A stretch of 53,421 bases of DNA. Origin: an uncultured Eubacterium sp. (lineage in GTDB: Bacteria; Bacillota; Clostridia; Lachnospirales; Lachnospiraceae). Shown here piece by piece: positions 42,408-50,415 of this stretch. Below the pieces are notes generated by a model that worked only from the letters and a program-made list of their open reading frames with translations, was not told the DNA's origin and searched no databases. Location: NCBI GenBank assembly GCA_910577225.1, contig CAJTMV010000029.1, positions 1 to 53,421 of the forward strand, written 5' to 3'. The translations under genes and the position numbers were made by a program. How positions within the stretch are numbered: position 1 is the stretch's first letter; every line of letters begins with the position of its first letter.

Positions 42408-42743
42408 ATGGGAGAAGAATTGGAAACAAGTTGTTTTCAGATTATTTCAAATGTAGGCGCGGCGCGTTCCAGCTACATTGAAGCAATTGAGAAAGCAAAA
42501 GCAGGGGATTTCGACGGTGCAAGGGCGTGTATGGAAGAAGGAAAGAAGCAGTTTCTGATCGGACATGAAGCGCATTTCGGGCTGATACAAAAAGAAGCCT
42601 CGGGCGCGCAGGTTGCCGGTTCTCTGCTCCTGATTCACGCGGAAGATCAGCTGATGAGCGCGGAAGGATTTAAGATTATTGCGGAAGAAATGATCGCGTC
42701 CTATGAGCGTATTACAGAGCTGGAAAAAAAGCTGCAGGGTTAA
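42408..42743 (+). CDS. PTS lactose/cellobiose/chitobiose-family EIIA
   Basis: A 111-residue all-helical EIIA: QIISNVGAARSSYIEAIEKA, RACMEEGKKQFLIGHEAHFG and the active-site segment LLLIHAEDQLMSAEG. His77 is the phosphoryl-accepting residue and Asp80 the trimer-core metal ligand (the HAQD motif of the family). It passes phosphate from HPr to IIB. GGAGGAA precedes the start. First gene after operator 2. Confidence 0.92.
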   Translation: MGEELETSCFQIISNVGAARSSYIEAIEKAKAGDFDGARACMEEGKKQFLIGHEAHFGLIQKEASGAQVAGSLLLIHAEDQLMSAEGFKIIAEEMIASYERITELEKKLQG

Positions 42744-42785
42744 AAGACAGGATGAAAAAGTAAAAAAATAAAGGAGGATTTTATT

Positions 42786-43106
42786 ATGAAACGTGTATAT
42801 TTATTTTGTAGCGCAGGAATGTCAACAAGTATGCTGGCAAGCAAGATGCAGGGAGTAGCTAACGACCATGATCTTCCGATTGAGGTAGAGGCATTTCCGG
42901 ATGGAAAGATTGGACAGATCATCGACGAAAGACACCCGGACGTAATCCTGTTAGGGCCGCAGGTGAAATATCGTTTTAATGAGATTTCTGAAAAATACGG
43001 CAGCACAGGAATTCCGATTCAGGTAATCGACCAGACGGATTATGGCATGATGAACGGTGAAAAAGTGCTTAAGTCTGCGATTAAGCTGATGAAATCTGCA
43101 AAATAA
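42786..43106 (+). CDS. PTS lactose/cellobiose/chitobiose-family EIIB
   Basis: A 106-residue EIIB with the P-loop-like phospho-Cys motif VYLFCSAGMSTSMLASKM (Cys8). PDVILLGPQVKYRFNEISEK and GIPIQVIDQTDYGMMNGEKV follow, all conserved in the cellobiose/chitobiose group. It transfers phosphate to the incoming sugar at IIC. AAGGAGG precedes the ATG, 42 bp after IIA. Confidence 0.92.
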   Translation: MKRVYLFCSAGMSTSMLASKMQGVANDHDLPIEVEAFPDGKIGQIIDERHPDVILLGPQVKYRFNEISEKYGSTGIPIQVIDQTDYGMMNGEKVLKSAIKLMKSAK

Positions 43107-43176
43107 AAATCAGGCGCAAAAGTGTCTGATCCAAATATTATAGCAGTTCAAAATCATTTGGATTGGGGGAGAAATT

Positions 43177-44508
43177 ATGTTAAGTAAATTAGAGTCCGTA
43201 CTCATGCCGCTGGCTGAGAAAATCGGAAAAAATAAATACCTGATCGCGATTCGTGACGGTTTTCTGTTATCCATGCCACTATTAATTGTAGGTTCGTTTT
43301 TCCTGCTGATTGCCAATTTCCCGATTCCGGGCTGGAACGATTTCTGGCAAAAGTTTTTTGGTGAGAACTGGACGTCCTACTTTTCCAAGCCGACAGATGC
43401 GACCTTTACGATTATGGCAATCCTGGCAGTAATCGGTATCGGCTACTCGTTTGCAGAGCAGATGAATGTAGATAAGCTGTTTGGCGCGGCGATTGCTCTG
43501 GTCTGCTGGTTTTTGATTATGCCTTATGAGATTCTTTCCGGGGATACGACGGTAACCGGAATTCCGCTCGGATGGGTTGGTTCCAAAGGTATTTTCGTAG
43601 GTATTATTGTAGCGTTTTTATCTGTGCATATTTATGCCTGGGTGATTAAAAAAGGATGGGTCATTAAAATGCCTGACGGCGTGCCGCCGACTGTTGCAAA
43701 GTCGTTCTCGGCGCTGATTCCGGCTGGTATGGCTGTTCTGGTGTTCTTTATTGTGAATATCGTATTCGCCATGACGCCATACAAGGATGCGTTTACCTTT
43801 ATTTTTACCATCCTGCAGACGCCGCTGTTAAAGCTGGGCAATACGCTGCCGGCCATGATCATTGCATATATTTTCCTGCATTTCTTCTGGTTCTTCGGCG
43901 TAAACGGCGGTTCGGTTGTAGGCGCGGTATTTAACCCGATTCTGCAGACGCTTTCTGCTGAAAACCTGGCTGCGTTCCAGGCGGGTGAAGAGCTGCCAAA
44001 TATTATTTCGCAGCAGTTTCAGGATTTATTTGCTACGTTTGGAGGATGCGGTTCTACGCTTTCTTTGTTAATTGCGATGCTGATCTTCTGCCGGTCCAAA
44101 CGTATTAAAGAATTAGGCAAGCTGGCATTTATTCCGGGCGTGTTCGGTATCAATGAGCCGATTGTATTCGGTCTTCCAATCGTGCTTAATCCGATTATTC
44201 TGATTCCGTTCATGCTGGTGCCGACGATTAATATTATTATTTCCTATATCTGCATGAGCATTGGTCTGGTTCCGCTTTGTACGGGTGTTGCAATACCGTG
44301 GACGATGCCGGTAATTCTTTCTGGATTCCTGGCAACAGGATGGCAGGGAGCCGTACTGCAGGCGCTGCTTCTGATTCTGGGTGTATTTATTTACATGCCG
44401 TTTATCAAGATGATGGATAAACAGTATCTGACTGACGAGGCGAAGGCTGTTGAAAGCAAAAATGACGATGATATCGACTTTGACGACCTGTCTTTTGACG
44501 ATCTGTAA
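43177..44508 (+). CDS. PTS lactose/cellobiose/chitobiose-family EIIC
   Basis: A 443-residue permease with about ten membrane segments. Family markers: NKYLIAIRDGFLLSMPLLIV, HFFWFFGVNGGSVVGAVFNP, and FGINEPIVFGLPIVLNPIIL (the NEP sugar-site motif). The C-terminal tail is acidic (NDDDIDFDDLSFDDL). It carries the sugar across the membrane during phosphorylation. GGGGGAG precedes ATG 43177. Lac-family IIC proteins often take beta-linked disaccharides including chitobiose; the exact sugar is not readable. Confidence 0.92.
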   Translation: MLSKLESVLMPLAEKIGKNKYLIAIRDGFLLSMPLLIVGSFFLLIANFPIPGWNDFWQKFFGENWTSYFSKPTDATFTIMAILAVIGIGYSFAEQMNVDKLFGAAIALVCWFLIMPYEILSGDTTVTGIPLGWVGSKGIFVGIIVAFLSVHIYAWVIKKGWVIKMPDGVPPTVAKSFSALIPAGMAVLVFFIVNIVFAMTPYKDAFTFIFTILQTPLLKLGNTLPAMIIAYIFLHFFWFFGVNGGSVVGAVFNPILQTLSAENLAAFQAGEELPNIISQQFQDLFATFGGCGSTLSLLIAMLIFCRSKRIKELGKLAFIPGVFGINEPIVFGLPIVLNPIILIPFMLVPTINIIISYICMSIGLVPLCTGVAIPWTMPVILSGFLATGWQGAVLQALLLILGVFIYMPFIKMMDKQYLTDEAKAVESKNDDDIDFDDLSFDDL

Positions 44509-44532
44509 GAATCAGAATTTTTACTGAATATT

Positions 44533-44560
44533 ATGGGCCTGTACGTTTGTGCAGGCCCAT
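44533..44560 (+). terminator. GC-rich hairpin after EIIC, likely partial terminator or processing site
   Basis: ATGGGCCTG (44533-44541) pairs with CAGGCCCAT (44552-44560) around a 10-nt loop. No T-run follows, so full termination is unlikely. It may lower expression of the downstream enzyme genes relative to the transporter or stabilise the upstream mRNA. Confidence 0.5.
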
Positions 44561-44607
44561 TCTGAAAAATATAACAGGAAAATGATATAAAAAGAAAGGA
44601 AACAGGT

Positions 44608-45138
44608 GTGAATATGAAAATAATTATGATTTATGACCAGATTCAGTCAGGACTTGGAACGAAAGACGATACGATGGTTCCGCTTACAGGTAAAAAAGAG
44701 GTGATCGGACCTGCGATTATGATGGAGCCGTTTTTAAAACAGGTGGACGGACATGTCGTTGCATGTCTTTGCTGCGGAAACGGCACGTACCTTGCCGATC
44801 CGGAGGAAGTCAGCCGCAAGCTCTGCGCCATGGTGAAAAAACTGCAGCCGGATGTCGTTATGTGCGGACCGGCCTTTAATTTTACCGATTATGCTGCCAT
44901 GTGTGCAAAAGTGGCTTATGATATCAATACCAGTACGGATGCAAAGGCATTTGCCGCCATGTCTGTAGAAAATACCGATACCATCGCAAGCTGGAAAGAT
45001 AAAGTAGCGATTGTAGAAACGCCGAAGAAGGGCGGTATGGGCTTAAACGACGCATTGAAAAATATGTGTACGCTTGCAAAAGCACTGGCGGATAAAGAAG
45101 ATATTACCGCATTAAAACATACATTTTGTTTTCAGTAA
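44608..45138 (+). CDS. GrdB-related putative oxidoreductase
   Basis: A 176-residue protein matching the N-terminal part of the glycine/betaine/sarcosine reductase B component. Visible are IIMIYDQIQSGLGTKDD, VVACLCCGNGTYLADPEEVS (GrdB usually has a CGDNYF-like phrase here), then LQPDVVMCGPAFNFTDYAAM (GPAFN is strongly conserved). The family is about 430 residues; this short form stops well before the selenocysteine region and has no in-frame UGA Sec candidate. No GrdA, GrdC or thioredoxin partner is nearby. GTG 44608 has AAAGGA seven bases upstream. Its role in a sugar operon is unknown. Confidence 0.68.
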   Translation: MNMKIIMIYDQIQSGLGTKDDTMVPLTGKKEVIGPAIMMEPFLKQVDGHVVACLCCGNGTYLADPEEVSRKLCAMVKKLQPDVVMCGPAFNFTDYAAMCAKVAYDINTSTDAKAFAAMSVENTDTIASWKDKVAIVETPKKGGMGLNDALKNMCTLAKALADKEDITALKHTFCFQ

Positions 45139-45183
45139 CTGGTAAATGAGGAGAAATACCGTTTTCAGTAACTGGTAAATGAG
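45128..45183 (+). repeat. 23-bp direct repeat, 33-bp period, at the grdB-like stop
   Basis: GTTTTCAGTAACTGGTAAAT followed by GAG occurs at 45128-45150 and again at 45161-45183. The first copy contains the last codons and stop of the GrdB-like gene; the second is non-coding. It looks like a small duplication. Confidence 0.9.
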
Positions 45184-45248
45184 CAGATGTGTCCGTACAC
45201 TGGAACGGATAAGAATCAGGAATACCTGGGATAAGGAGGGAACCAGAT

Positions 45249-46205
45249 ATGTGGGGAATGATAGCAACCTGGCGTATGGCAGTAGAGGGAATTACAAAAG
45301 GTTCTGAGTTGTTAAAGGATGGAAAAAGCGCAGGAGATGCCATTGAGACGGCAATCCGTGAAGTAGAGGATTTTCCGTATTATAAATCGGTCGGATACGG
45401 CGGCCTTCCAAACGAAGAAATGGAAGTGGAAATGGATGCCGCATATATGGACGGCGACACCCTGGATATCGGCGCAGTTGCGGCCATCAGGGATTTTGCA
45501 AATCCGGTTTCCATCGCAAGGCGTTTAAGCCGGGAGAAGGTCAACAGCTTTCTGGCTGCGGAAGGCGCTGAGAAGTTTGCGCACAAGGAAGGTTTTGAGC
45601 GTAAAAATATGCTGACAGATCGTGCGAAGGCGCATTATCGCAAACGTGTAAAAGAAACGGCTGCCCAGGAGATTAAGCCATACGCCGGACATGATACGGT
45701 AGGTATGGTATGCCTTGACGAGTCGGGGAAAATGACAGCGGCAACATCCACAAGCGGATTGTTTATGAAGAAAAAGGGCAGAATCGGTGATTCTCCTGTT
45801 TCAGGCTCCGGTTTTTACGCAGACAGCAAGCGGGGAGCTGCCAGCGCGACCGGACTGGGCGAAGATCTGATGAAGGGATGTATTTCGTATGAAATTGTAC
45901 GACTGATGGGAGAAGGTATGCACCCGCAGCAGGCATGCGAGACAGCTGTCAATTATCTGGATGCGCAGCTGAAAGAAAGAAGAGGCCAGGCTGGCGATCT
46001 TTCTCTGATTGCGATGAATCCTGCAGGCGAATGGGGCGTTGCAACGAACATCGAAGGATTTTCTTTTGCGGTAGTTACACAAAATCAGGAACCTGTCGTA
46101 TATCTCGTTACGCGCGGGGAAGACGGACATTGCACGTTTGAGCAGGCGTCGGAAGAATGGATGGAAAACTATATGAAGACGCGGATGGCGCCGATCGAAG
46201 AATAA
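45249..46205 (+). CDS. N4-(beta-N-acetylglucosaminyl)-L-asparaginase (glycosylasparaginase)
   Basis: A 318-residue Ntn-hydrolase. The autocleavage and nucleophile site is Asp149-Thr150 in AGHDTVGMVCLDESGKMTAA. After it come TSTSGLFMKKKGRIGDSPVS, GSGFYADSKRGAASATGLGE and VNYLDAQL. The new N-terminal Thr releases the GlcNAc-amine from asparagine in GlcNAc-Asn, the last linkage of N-glycan breakdown. The N-terminal chain includes GGLPNEEMEVEMDAAYMDGD, typical of the family. There is no signal peptide, so it is cytoplasmic, acting after import. AAGGAGGGAACC precedes ATG 45249. Plant-type isoaspartyl peptidase is the alternative, but the GGLPN...GDSP pattern favours glycosylasparaginase. Confidence 0.85.
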   Translation: MWGMIATWRMAVEGITKGSELLKDGKSAGDAIETAIREVEDFPYYKSVGYGGLPNEEMEVEMDAAYMDGDTLDIGAVAAIRDFANPVSIARRLSREKVNSFLAAEGAEKFAHKEGFERKNMLTDRAKAHYRKRVKETAAQEIKPYAGHDTVGMVCLDESGKMTAATSTSGLFMKKKGRIGDSPVSGSGFYADSKRGAASATGLGEDLMKGCISYEIVRLMGEGMHPQQACETAVNYLDAQLKERRGQAGDLSLIAMNPAGEWGVATNIEGFSFAVVTQNQEPVVYLVTRGEDGHCTFEQASEEWMENYMKTRMAPIEE

Positions 46206-46242
46206 GCGGAATCAGTGAAGAAACCGTTGTTGAGGAAAAAAT

Positions 46243-47391
46243 ATGGACTTTAATGTAAGTATGGATGAGCGTATCATAGAAGCTGTCAATAGTTATCAGG
46301 ATGAAATGATTCAAAGCATTCTGGAACTGGTACGAATTGACAGCGTGGAAGGGGAAGCGTCCAAAGACGCTCCTTTTGGCAAAGGCGTGAAACAGGCGCT
46401 TTCCAAAGCGCTTGAAATCAGCAAAAGCCTTGGTTTTGAAACCGTAAATCTGGATAATTACATCGGCTATGCACAGTATGGAACAGCAGGGGATGGATAT
46501 GCCTGCGCGATTGGACATGTGGATGTCGTGCCGGTGGGAGAAGGCTGGAAACAGCCGCCGTTTAGCGGATATATGGAAAACGGAACCATCTACAGCCGGG
46601 GCGTGCTGGACAATAAAGGACCGATACTGGCTTGTTTGTATGGACTGGCGGCAGTTAAAAAGCTGGGTCTTACGATGAAACGTCCGGTGCGTATCATTTT
46701 TGGCTGTGACGAGGAGTCAGGATTTGAGGATTTGCACTATTATCTTACAAAAGAGAAGCCGCCAGTCTGCGGGTTTACGCCGGACTGCAAGTATCCGGTC
46801 GTGTATAGTGAAAGAGGCCGGGCGGTTGTGCGGATTTTTGGAGATAAACAAAATCTGGAATCATTTTTTTCATTTGTCAATGAATATTTTATCGGAGCAA
46901 AAAATACGGGCGATCGTCTGGGCATCGATTTTTTCCATGAGGAATACGGAGTGATGGAAATGCGCGGTTATAAGCTGGGATGCGGCACGCTTACAGGCGG
47001 AAAGGAACCTGTCAGCTTTGACGTAACACTCAGCTATCCGGGAGGATTTACCATAGATCAGATCATGGAAAAGATTCAGAAAAAGGCGCAGGAGGCAGGG
47101 CTTTTTGCAGAGCTTTTGTCCAATTATGATCCGGTGATATTTAAAAAAGACAGCCCTATGGTCAAAGCGCTTGAGGAAAGTTACGAAATTGTAACCGGAG
47201 AAGACGGATCGCCGGTTACGACAACGGGTGGCACTTATGCGAAGGCGATGTCAGGAATCGTGCCATTTGGCCCGAGTTTTCCGGGACAGAAGGGAATCGG
47301 CCATAATCCGAATGAATGGATGACAGTGGAGGATCTGATGACCAATGCCAGAATCTATGCACTGGCGCTGTATCGGCTGGGGCAGCTGTAG
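46243..47391 (+). CDS. M20-family metallodipeptidase (PepV/Sapep-like)
   Basis: A 382-residue zinc/manganese peptidase. Metal-site segments: CAIGHVDVVPVGEGWKQPPF, YSRGVLDNKGPILACLYGLA (bridging Asp), IFGCDEESGFEDLHYYL (catalytic Glu and ligand) and the C-terminal FPGQKGIGHNPNEWM His. A lid/dimer domain lies in between (about 180-300). It hydrolyses dipeptides and some modified dipeptides in the cytoplasm. It is shorter than the usual 460-470 residues of PepV, the lid being reduced. GAGGAA precedes the start. In this operon it could trim Asn-containing dipeptides. Confidence 0.83.
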   Translation: MDFNVSMDERIIEAVNSYQDEMIQSILELVRIDSVEGEASKDAPFGKGVKQALSKALEISKSLGFETVNLDNYIGYAQYGTAGDGYACAIGHVDVVPVGEGWKQPPFSGYMENGTIYSRGVLDNKGPILACLYGLAAVKKLGLTMKRPVRIIFGCDEESGFEDLHYYLTKEKPPVCGFTPDCKYPVVYSERGRAVVRIFGDKQNLESFFSFVNEYFIGAKNTGDRLGIDFFHEEYGVMEMRGYKLGCGTLTGGKEPVSFDVTLSYPGGFTIDQIMEKIQKKAQEAGLFAELLSNYDPVIFKKDSPMVKALEESYEIVTGEDGSPVTTTGGTYAKAMSGIVPFGPSFPGQKGIGHNPNEWMTVEDLMTNARIYALALYRLGQL

Positions 47392-47483
47392 CAAACGGAT
47401 GCGCAGTATGCCAGAGCGAAAAGATATATCAGGCGACAGCGGATCTGTTCTGGCTGGAAGTTAGTTTGGAAGGAGCGGTAATT

Positions 47484-48230
47484 ATGGTGGAAATATGCTG
47501 CGGCAGCTACTATGATGCGGTTCAGGCCGCGTCTGGAGGCGCCAGGAGAATCGAGTTAAACAGCGGACTGCATCTGGGAGGACTTACGCCTTCTTTGGGT
47601 ACGCTGGAGCTTGTCAAAGAACATTGCGAGATCAAAGTAGTGGCAATGGTGCGGCCGCGGGGCGGCGGATTTTGTTACTGCAGGGAAGATTTTGCAGTTA
47701 TGGAAAAGGATGCGGAGCTTCTGGTTCGTCATGGTGCGGACGGCATTGCTTTTGGATGTCTGCATCCGGATGCATCGATCAACAGAGAACAGAATGAGCG
47801 TCTGATTTCCATCATTCACGAGTATGGAAAAGAAGCTGTGTTCCACCGTGCGTTTGACTGCACTAAAAATGCCTGTGAGGCTATGGAAATACTCATCGAT
47901 ATGGGTGTGGACCGGGTACTGACCAGCGGACTTGCTGCAAAGGCCGTACAGGGAGCAGATCTTTTGAAGGAACTGCAGACGACATATGGGGATCAGATAG
48001 AGATCCTGGCCGGCAGCGGCATCAATGCCACGAATGCCAGAAAGCTGATGGATGATACCGGTATTTTGCAGGTACACAGTTCCTGCAAAGACTGGGTAAA
48101 AGACCCGACAACGATAGTGAATGGGGTTTCTTATGCGTTTGCAGACCAGCCAAATGCGGAGGCCTATGATGTGGTGTCAGAGAAACTGGTGAGAAATCTG
48201 CTTGGGAGCATAGGAGAAGCAGATTCATAA
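47484..48230 (+). CDS. cutC: CutC-family TIM-barrel protein
   Basis: A 248-residue CutC protein: VEICCGSYYDAVQAASGGAR, RIELNSGLHLGGLTPSLGTL, VVAMVRPRGGGFCYCREDF, VFHRAFDCTKNACEAMEILI, VDRVLTSGLAAKAVQGADLL and ILAGSGINATNARKLMDDTG are all hallmark segments. CutC was named for copper homeostasis, but its enzymatic role is unsettled and it often sits in carbohydrate operons, as here. ATG 47484 follows GGAAGGAGCGG; the longer frame from 47316 overlaps the peptidase gene. Last gene of the operon. Confidence 0.9.
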   Translation: MVEICCGSYYDAVQAASGGARRIELNSGLHLGGLTPSLGTLELVKEHCEIKVVAMVRPRGGGFCYCREDFAVMEKDAELLVRHGADGIAFGCLHPDASINREQNERLISIIHEYGKEAVFHRAFDCTKNACEAMEILIDMGVDRVLTSGLAAKAVQGADLLKELQTTYGDQIEILAGSGINATNARKLMDDTGILQVHSSCKDWVKDPTTIVNGVSYAFADQPNAEAYDVVSEKLVRNLLGSIGEADS

Positions 48231-48250
48231 AATAGCATAAAACGAAATCG

Positions 48251-48297
48251 AATGAGGATATCCCGGATAAACACAGACGGGATATTCTCATTTTGTT
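48251..48297 (+). terminator. Operon terminator
   Basis: AATGAGGATATCCCG (48251-48265) pairs with CGGGATATTCTCATT (48278-48292, one G-U pair) around a 12-nt loop, followed by TTGTTT. It ends the cutC transcript and is immediately abutted by the group II intron fragment. Confidence 0.75.
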
Positions 48298-49022
48298 TGC
48301 GCGCCATGGGCGCGCTCTAACGGGTGAAAGTCGTGTGTTCTGCAAGCTGTTATCGGCTAGCCAGTGAAAGTCTGGTCAAGGTAATCGCCAGTGAGCCTTG
48401 TAGCGAGCCTCCAATGCTTTTGGGTGACCGATTGTGTTGAAGCGAGGTATGCCTGTGAGAAACAGGTGCAAAATAGCAGTCCGTAACATAAAGTGAATCC
48501 TGTAGCATCGTTACGTTAGCCCTGTAAGGGGACAAGAGGGAGTCGAGTCACTGACTTTCTGACGAAGACCATGGAAAATGTGCAGATACTGGAGTACAGC
48601 ATTGAAGAACCCTTCGGTGTAGAGGGAGCGGAATGTTATGATAGTCGATAACGGAACAGAAGAGGTCTCAAATCATCATATAACCACAAGTATGTAACTG
48701 AGGATATAAGCACGCATGCGAAGTTCCTTGGGAAGTGGTATGAGAAGTCGGAGGAGCCCATAGTATCTATGAACTATTGGTAAGAAAAACAATGGGAGAA
48801 AAGGGGCTCTGCTTTAATCAAGATTAACGGGAAGGTAAGGGATAGTGCATGCCAAATACTGGACAACAACACTCAATTGAAAAATCACGACAACTTCAAC
48901 GTAATCTATACCTGGCAGCCAAAAAGGATAAGCAGCGCAGATTTCATGCGTTGTATGATCGTATCTTTCGCCTGGATATTTTGTGGCGGGCTAGCATTGA
49001 AGAAGGATTGCCATTTAATTGA
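48298..49022 (+). mobile_element. Truncated group II intron (5' part plus start of maturase)
   Basis: Directly after the terminator, GCGCGCCATGGGCGCGC is followed by ACGGGTGAAAGTCG, the long structured region typical of group II domain I (several GUGAAAGUC and CCAGUGAGCC-type motifs) and a start of the intron-encoded maturase at 48849. About 550 bp of RNA-like sequence precede the ORF. The maturase stops after 57 codons, and no domain V/VI was seen downstream. Insertion right behind a terminator hairpin is the habit of group IIC introns. It is inactive unless helped in trans. Confidence 0.75.
48849..49022 (+). pseudogene. ltrA: N-terminal fragment of group II intron reverse transcriptase/maturase
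   Basis: A 57-residue frame reads MPNTGQQHSIEKSRQLQRNL, YLAAKKDKQRRFHALYDRIF and RLDILWRASIEE before a stop. The LQR.LYLAAKKDK.RRF.ALYD phrase is the usual N-terminus of LtrA-type maturases (full length about 420-600 residues). The break falls at about 49010-49020, just before the next gene's ribosome site. Confidence 0.75.
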
Positions 49023-49036
49023 GGGAGGTGTTATGA

Positions 49037-49237
49037 ATGGAGGGAATAAAAACCAAAGGGGTAATTAAATGCCCTTGCTGTAGAAAGGGGAAGATCGTTG
49101 CATATGAAGACGCCGCAGGAAAATCCTCTATTGAATGTGGCAAATGTCATGCCTTTTTACTGGTAGATTATGATAAAATGACTGCGGAACCAACATTGCG
49201 GGAAAAAGAAGTATACAAAATGGTTGTAAATGTATAA
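49037..49237 (+). CDS. Small zinc-ribbon protein
   Basis: A 66-residue protein with two CXXC knuckles: KCPCCRKGKIVAYEDAAGKS and IECGKCHAFLLVDYDKMTAE, a rubredoxin-like zinc ribbon. Proteins of this kind are common in Lachnospiraceae mobile regions. GGGAGGTG precedes ATG 49037; an overlapping ATG at 49033 opens only a 12-codon frame. Function unknown; DNA/RNA or redox binding possible. Confidence 0.65.
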   Translation: MEGIKTKGVIKCPCCRKGKIVAYEDAAGKSSIECGKCHAFLLVDYDKMTAEPTLREKEVYKMVVNV

Positions 49238-49284
49238 GGGAGTGTTTGCTGACTGAGCAGCAGGGCGTCATAGGGCAGCTACTA

Positions 49285-49349
49285 ATAGCCAGAGCAGATT
49301 ATTGGGACAGAGCATAGACTCTGACAGATAATTTGCTCTGGCTATTTTA
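49285..49349 (+). terminator. Long-stem terminator
   Basis: ATAGCCAGAGCAGATTAT (49285-49302) pairs with ATAATTTGCTCTGGCTAT (49328-49345; one mismatch) around a 25-nt loop that itself holds an AGAGCATAGACTCT hairpin, followed by TTTAT. It ends the zinc-ribbon transcript. Confidence 0.65.
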
Positions 49350-49415
49350 TATGCGTAAACAGAGCATGGAACAAGTCATGTAGGTGATATTCAAATTATT
49401 GTGAGAAAGGATGGG

Positions 49416-49778
49416 ATGGATATGGCAAACTACATTATTCAATTATTTGGAGGTTTTGATAAATTTCTTTCTGCACTGATTATATTTATGGTGATAAATT
49501 ACATAGCAGAAATACTTCTTGTGATAGTGGGAGAGGAGAAATGTTCCAATGTATTTCTACTGAAGAATATATTCAAGAAAGCCGCGGTATTTATTCTTGT
49601 GATTGTTTCCAACGTAATAGGTACAATCATTGAAAGTAGCTGTGCAATCCGAACGACAGTTATTTTGTTTTATATTTCAAATGAAGGACTTGCCATATTA
49701 AAGAATATAAACCAGCTTGGAGTGCCGCTCCCTCAAATATTAGTAGAAATGTTAAATCGGATAGGGGATAGGAAATAA
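49416..49778 (+). CDS. Phage-type holin (toxin secretion/phage lysis holin family)
   Basis: A 120-residue membrane protein with about three hydrophobic segments: YIIQLFGGFDKFLSALIIFM, VINYIAEILLVIV, KKAAVFILVIVSNVIGTIIE and RTTVILFYISNEGLAILKNI, then NQLGVPLPQILVEML. The NEGLAILKNIGQLGVP-like motif identifies the Cph1/phage_holin_4_1 family. Holins make membrane pores for endolysin or toxin release. AAAGGA lies near the start; GTG 49401 and ATG 49422 are alternatives. No endolysin or other phage gene is adjacent, so it is a prophage remnant or domesticated. Confidence 0.8.
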   Translation: MDMANYIIQLFGGFDKFLSALIIFMVINYIAEILLVIVGEEKCSNVFLLKNIFKKAAVFILVIVSNVIGTIIESSCAIRTTVILFYISNEGLAILKNINQLGVPLPQILVEMLNRIGDRK

Positions 49779-49954
49779 CATTATTTTGATATGAAAAAAT
49801 TTCATGGAGCAGGGGTGTTTCTCTTTGATACAGAAAAAGTATATTTATGATAAAAAGAACTTTTCAATTTGGGTCGTTTTATACTTTTTATTACCGGAAA
49901 ATAGTCGTTTCGTGCCATCTGGTAAAAAGGCAGGGATTTTCTGTGCCAGCGTAT

Positions 49955-50332
49955 TCATAAGTTCGTATTATTAACACGTTCAATCTCATTACTGTAAAAC
50001 TCAATTTTTTCATCCAGTTTTATCTTATGCTCCTGCAGCCGCGCAATCTGCTCATCAAGTGCCTGTCGGTGCTGCACCAGCATTTCCATCCTTTCAGAAA
50101 GGGTGGAATCGCCCGCTGCCCGGAGTTCGGCATAGTGTTTGATTTCCTTGACAGGCATCCCCGTATCTTTCAGACGTTTGATGAATTCAATCCATGTAAG
50201 GTCTTTATCAGAATAACAGCGGCGGTTGCAGGAATTGCGCTCCGGGGCAATCAGCCCTTCCTGCTCATAATAGCGGAGGGTATGGATGCCCAGCCCCGTC
50301 AGCTTTGAAAATTCCCCGATAGAATATTCCAT
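49955..50332 (-). CDS. MerR-family transcriptional regulator
   Basis: A 125-residue MerR protein: EYSIGEFSKLTGLGIHTLRY, then YEQEGLIAPERNSCNRRCYS is a complete MerR winged helix-turn-helix. A long coiled-coil helix follows (MEMLVQHRQALDEQIARLQE), with no effector Cys cluster. It belongs to the AdhR/NmlR-like organic-stress group by length. It faces the SDR gene across a classical MerR promoter (50353-50383). Confidence 0.87.
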   Translation of the reverse strand: MEYSIGEFSKLTGLGIHTLRYYEQEGLIAPERNSCNRRCYSDKDLTWIEFIKRLKDTGMPVKEIKHYAELRAAGDSTLSERMEMLVQHRQALDEQIARLQEHKIKLDEKIEFYSNEIERVNNTNL

Positions 50333-50352
50333 AAAAAATCACTCCAATCCTC

Positions 50353-50383
50353 TTGACATAGAGTTCACTCTACATTGTATGCT
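50353..50383 (+). promoter_or_regulatory. MerR-type promoter with 19-bp spacer and operator
   Basis: TTGACA (50353-50358) and TATGCT (50378-50383) are 19 bp apart, the over-long spacing that MerR regulators correct by DNA distortion. The perfect inverted repeat TAGAGTTCACTCTA (50359-50372) fills the spacer. It drives the SDR gene and probably the divergent merR gene. Confidence 0.85.
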
Positions 50384-50415
50384 TGGATTATACCAAATCG
50401 GAGGAGGATTATTAA

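Noticed and set aside
44608..45138. Selenoprotein reading through UGA
   Set aside because: The frame ends in TAA, the Sec region of GrdB is not encoded downstream, and no SECIS-like hairpin follows the stop.
48298..48848. Structured small RNA or rRNA fragment
   Set aside because: Motifs such as GGGTGAAAGTC and the following maturase start explain it as group II intron domain I.
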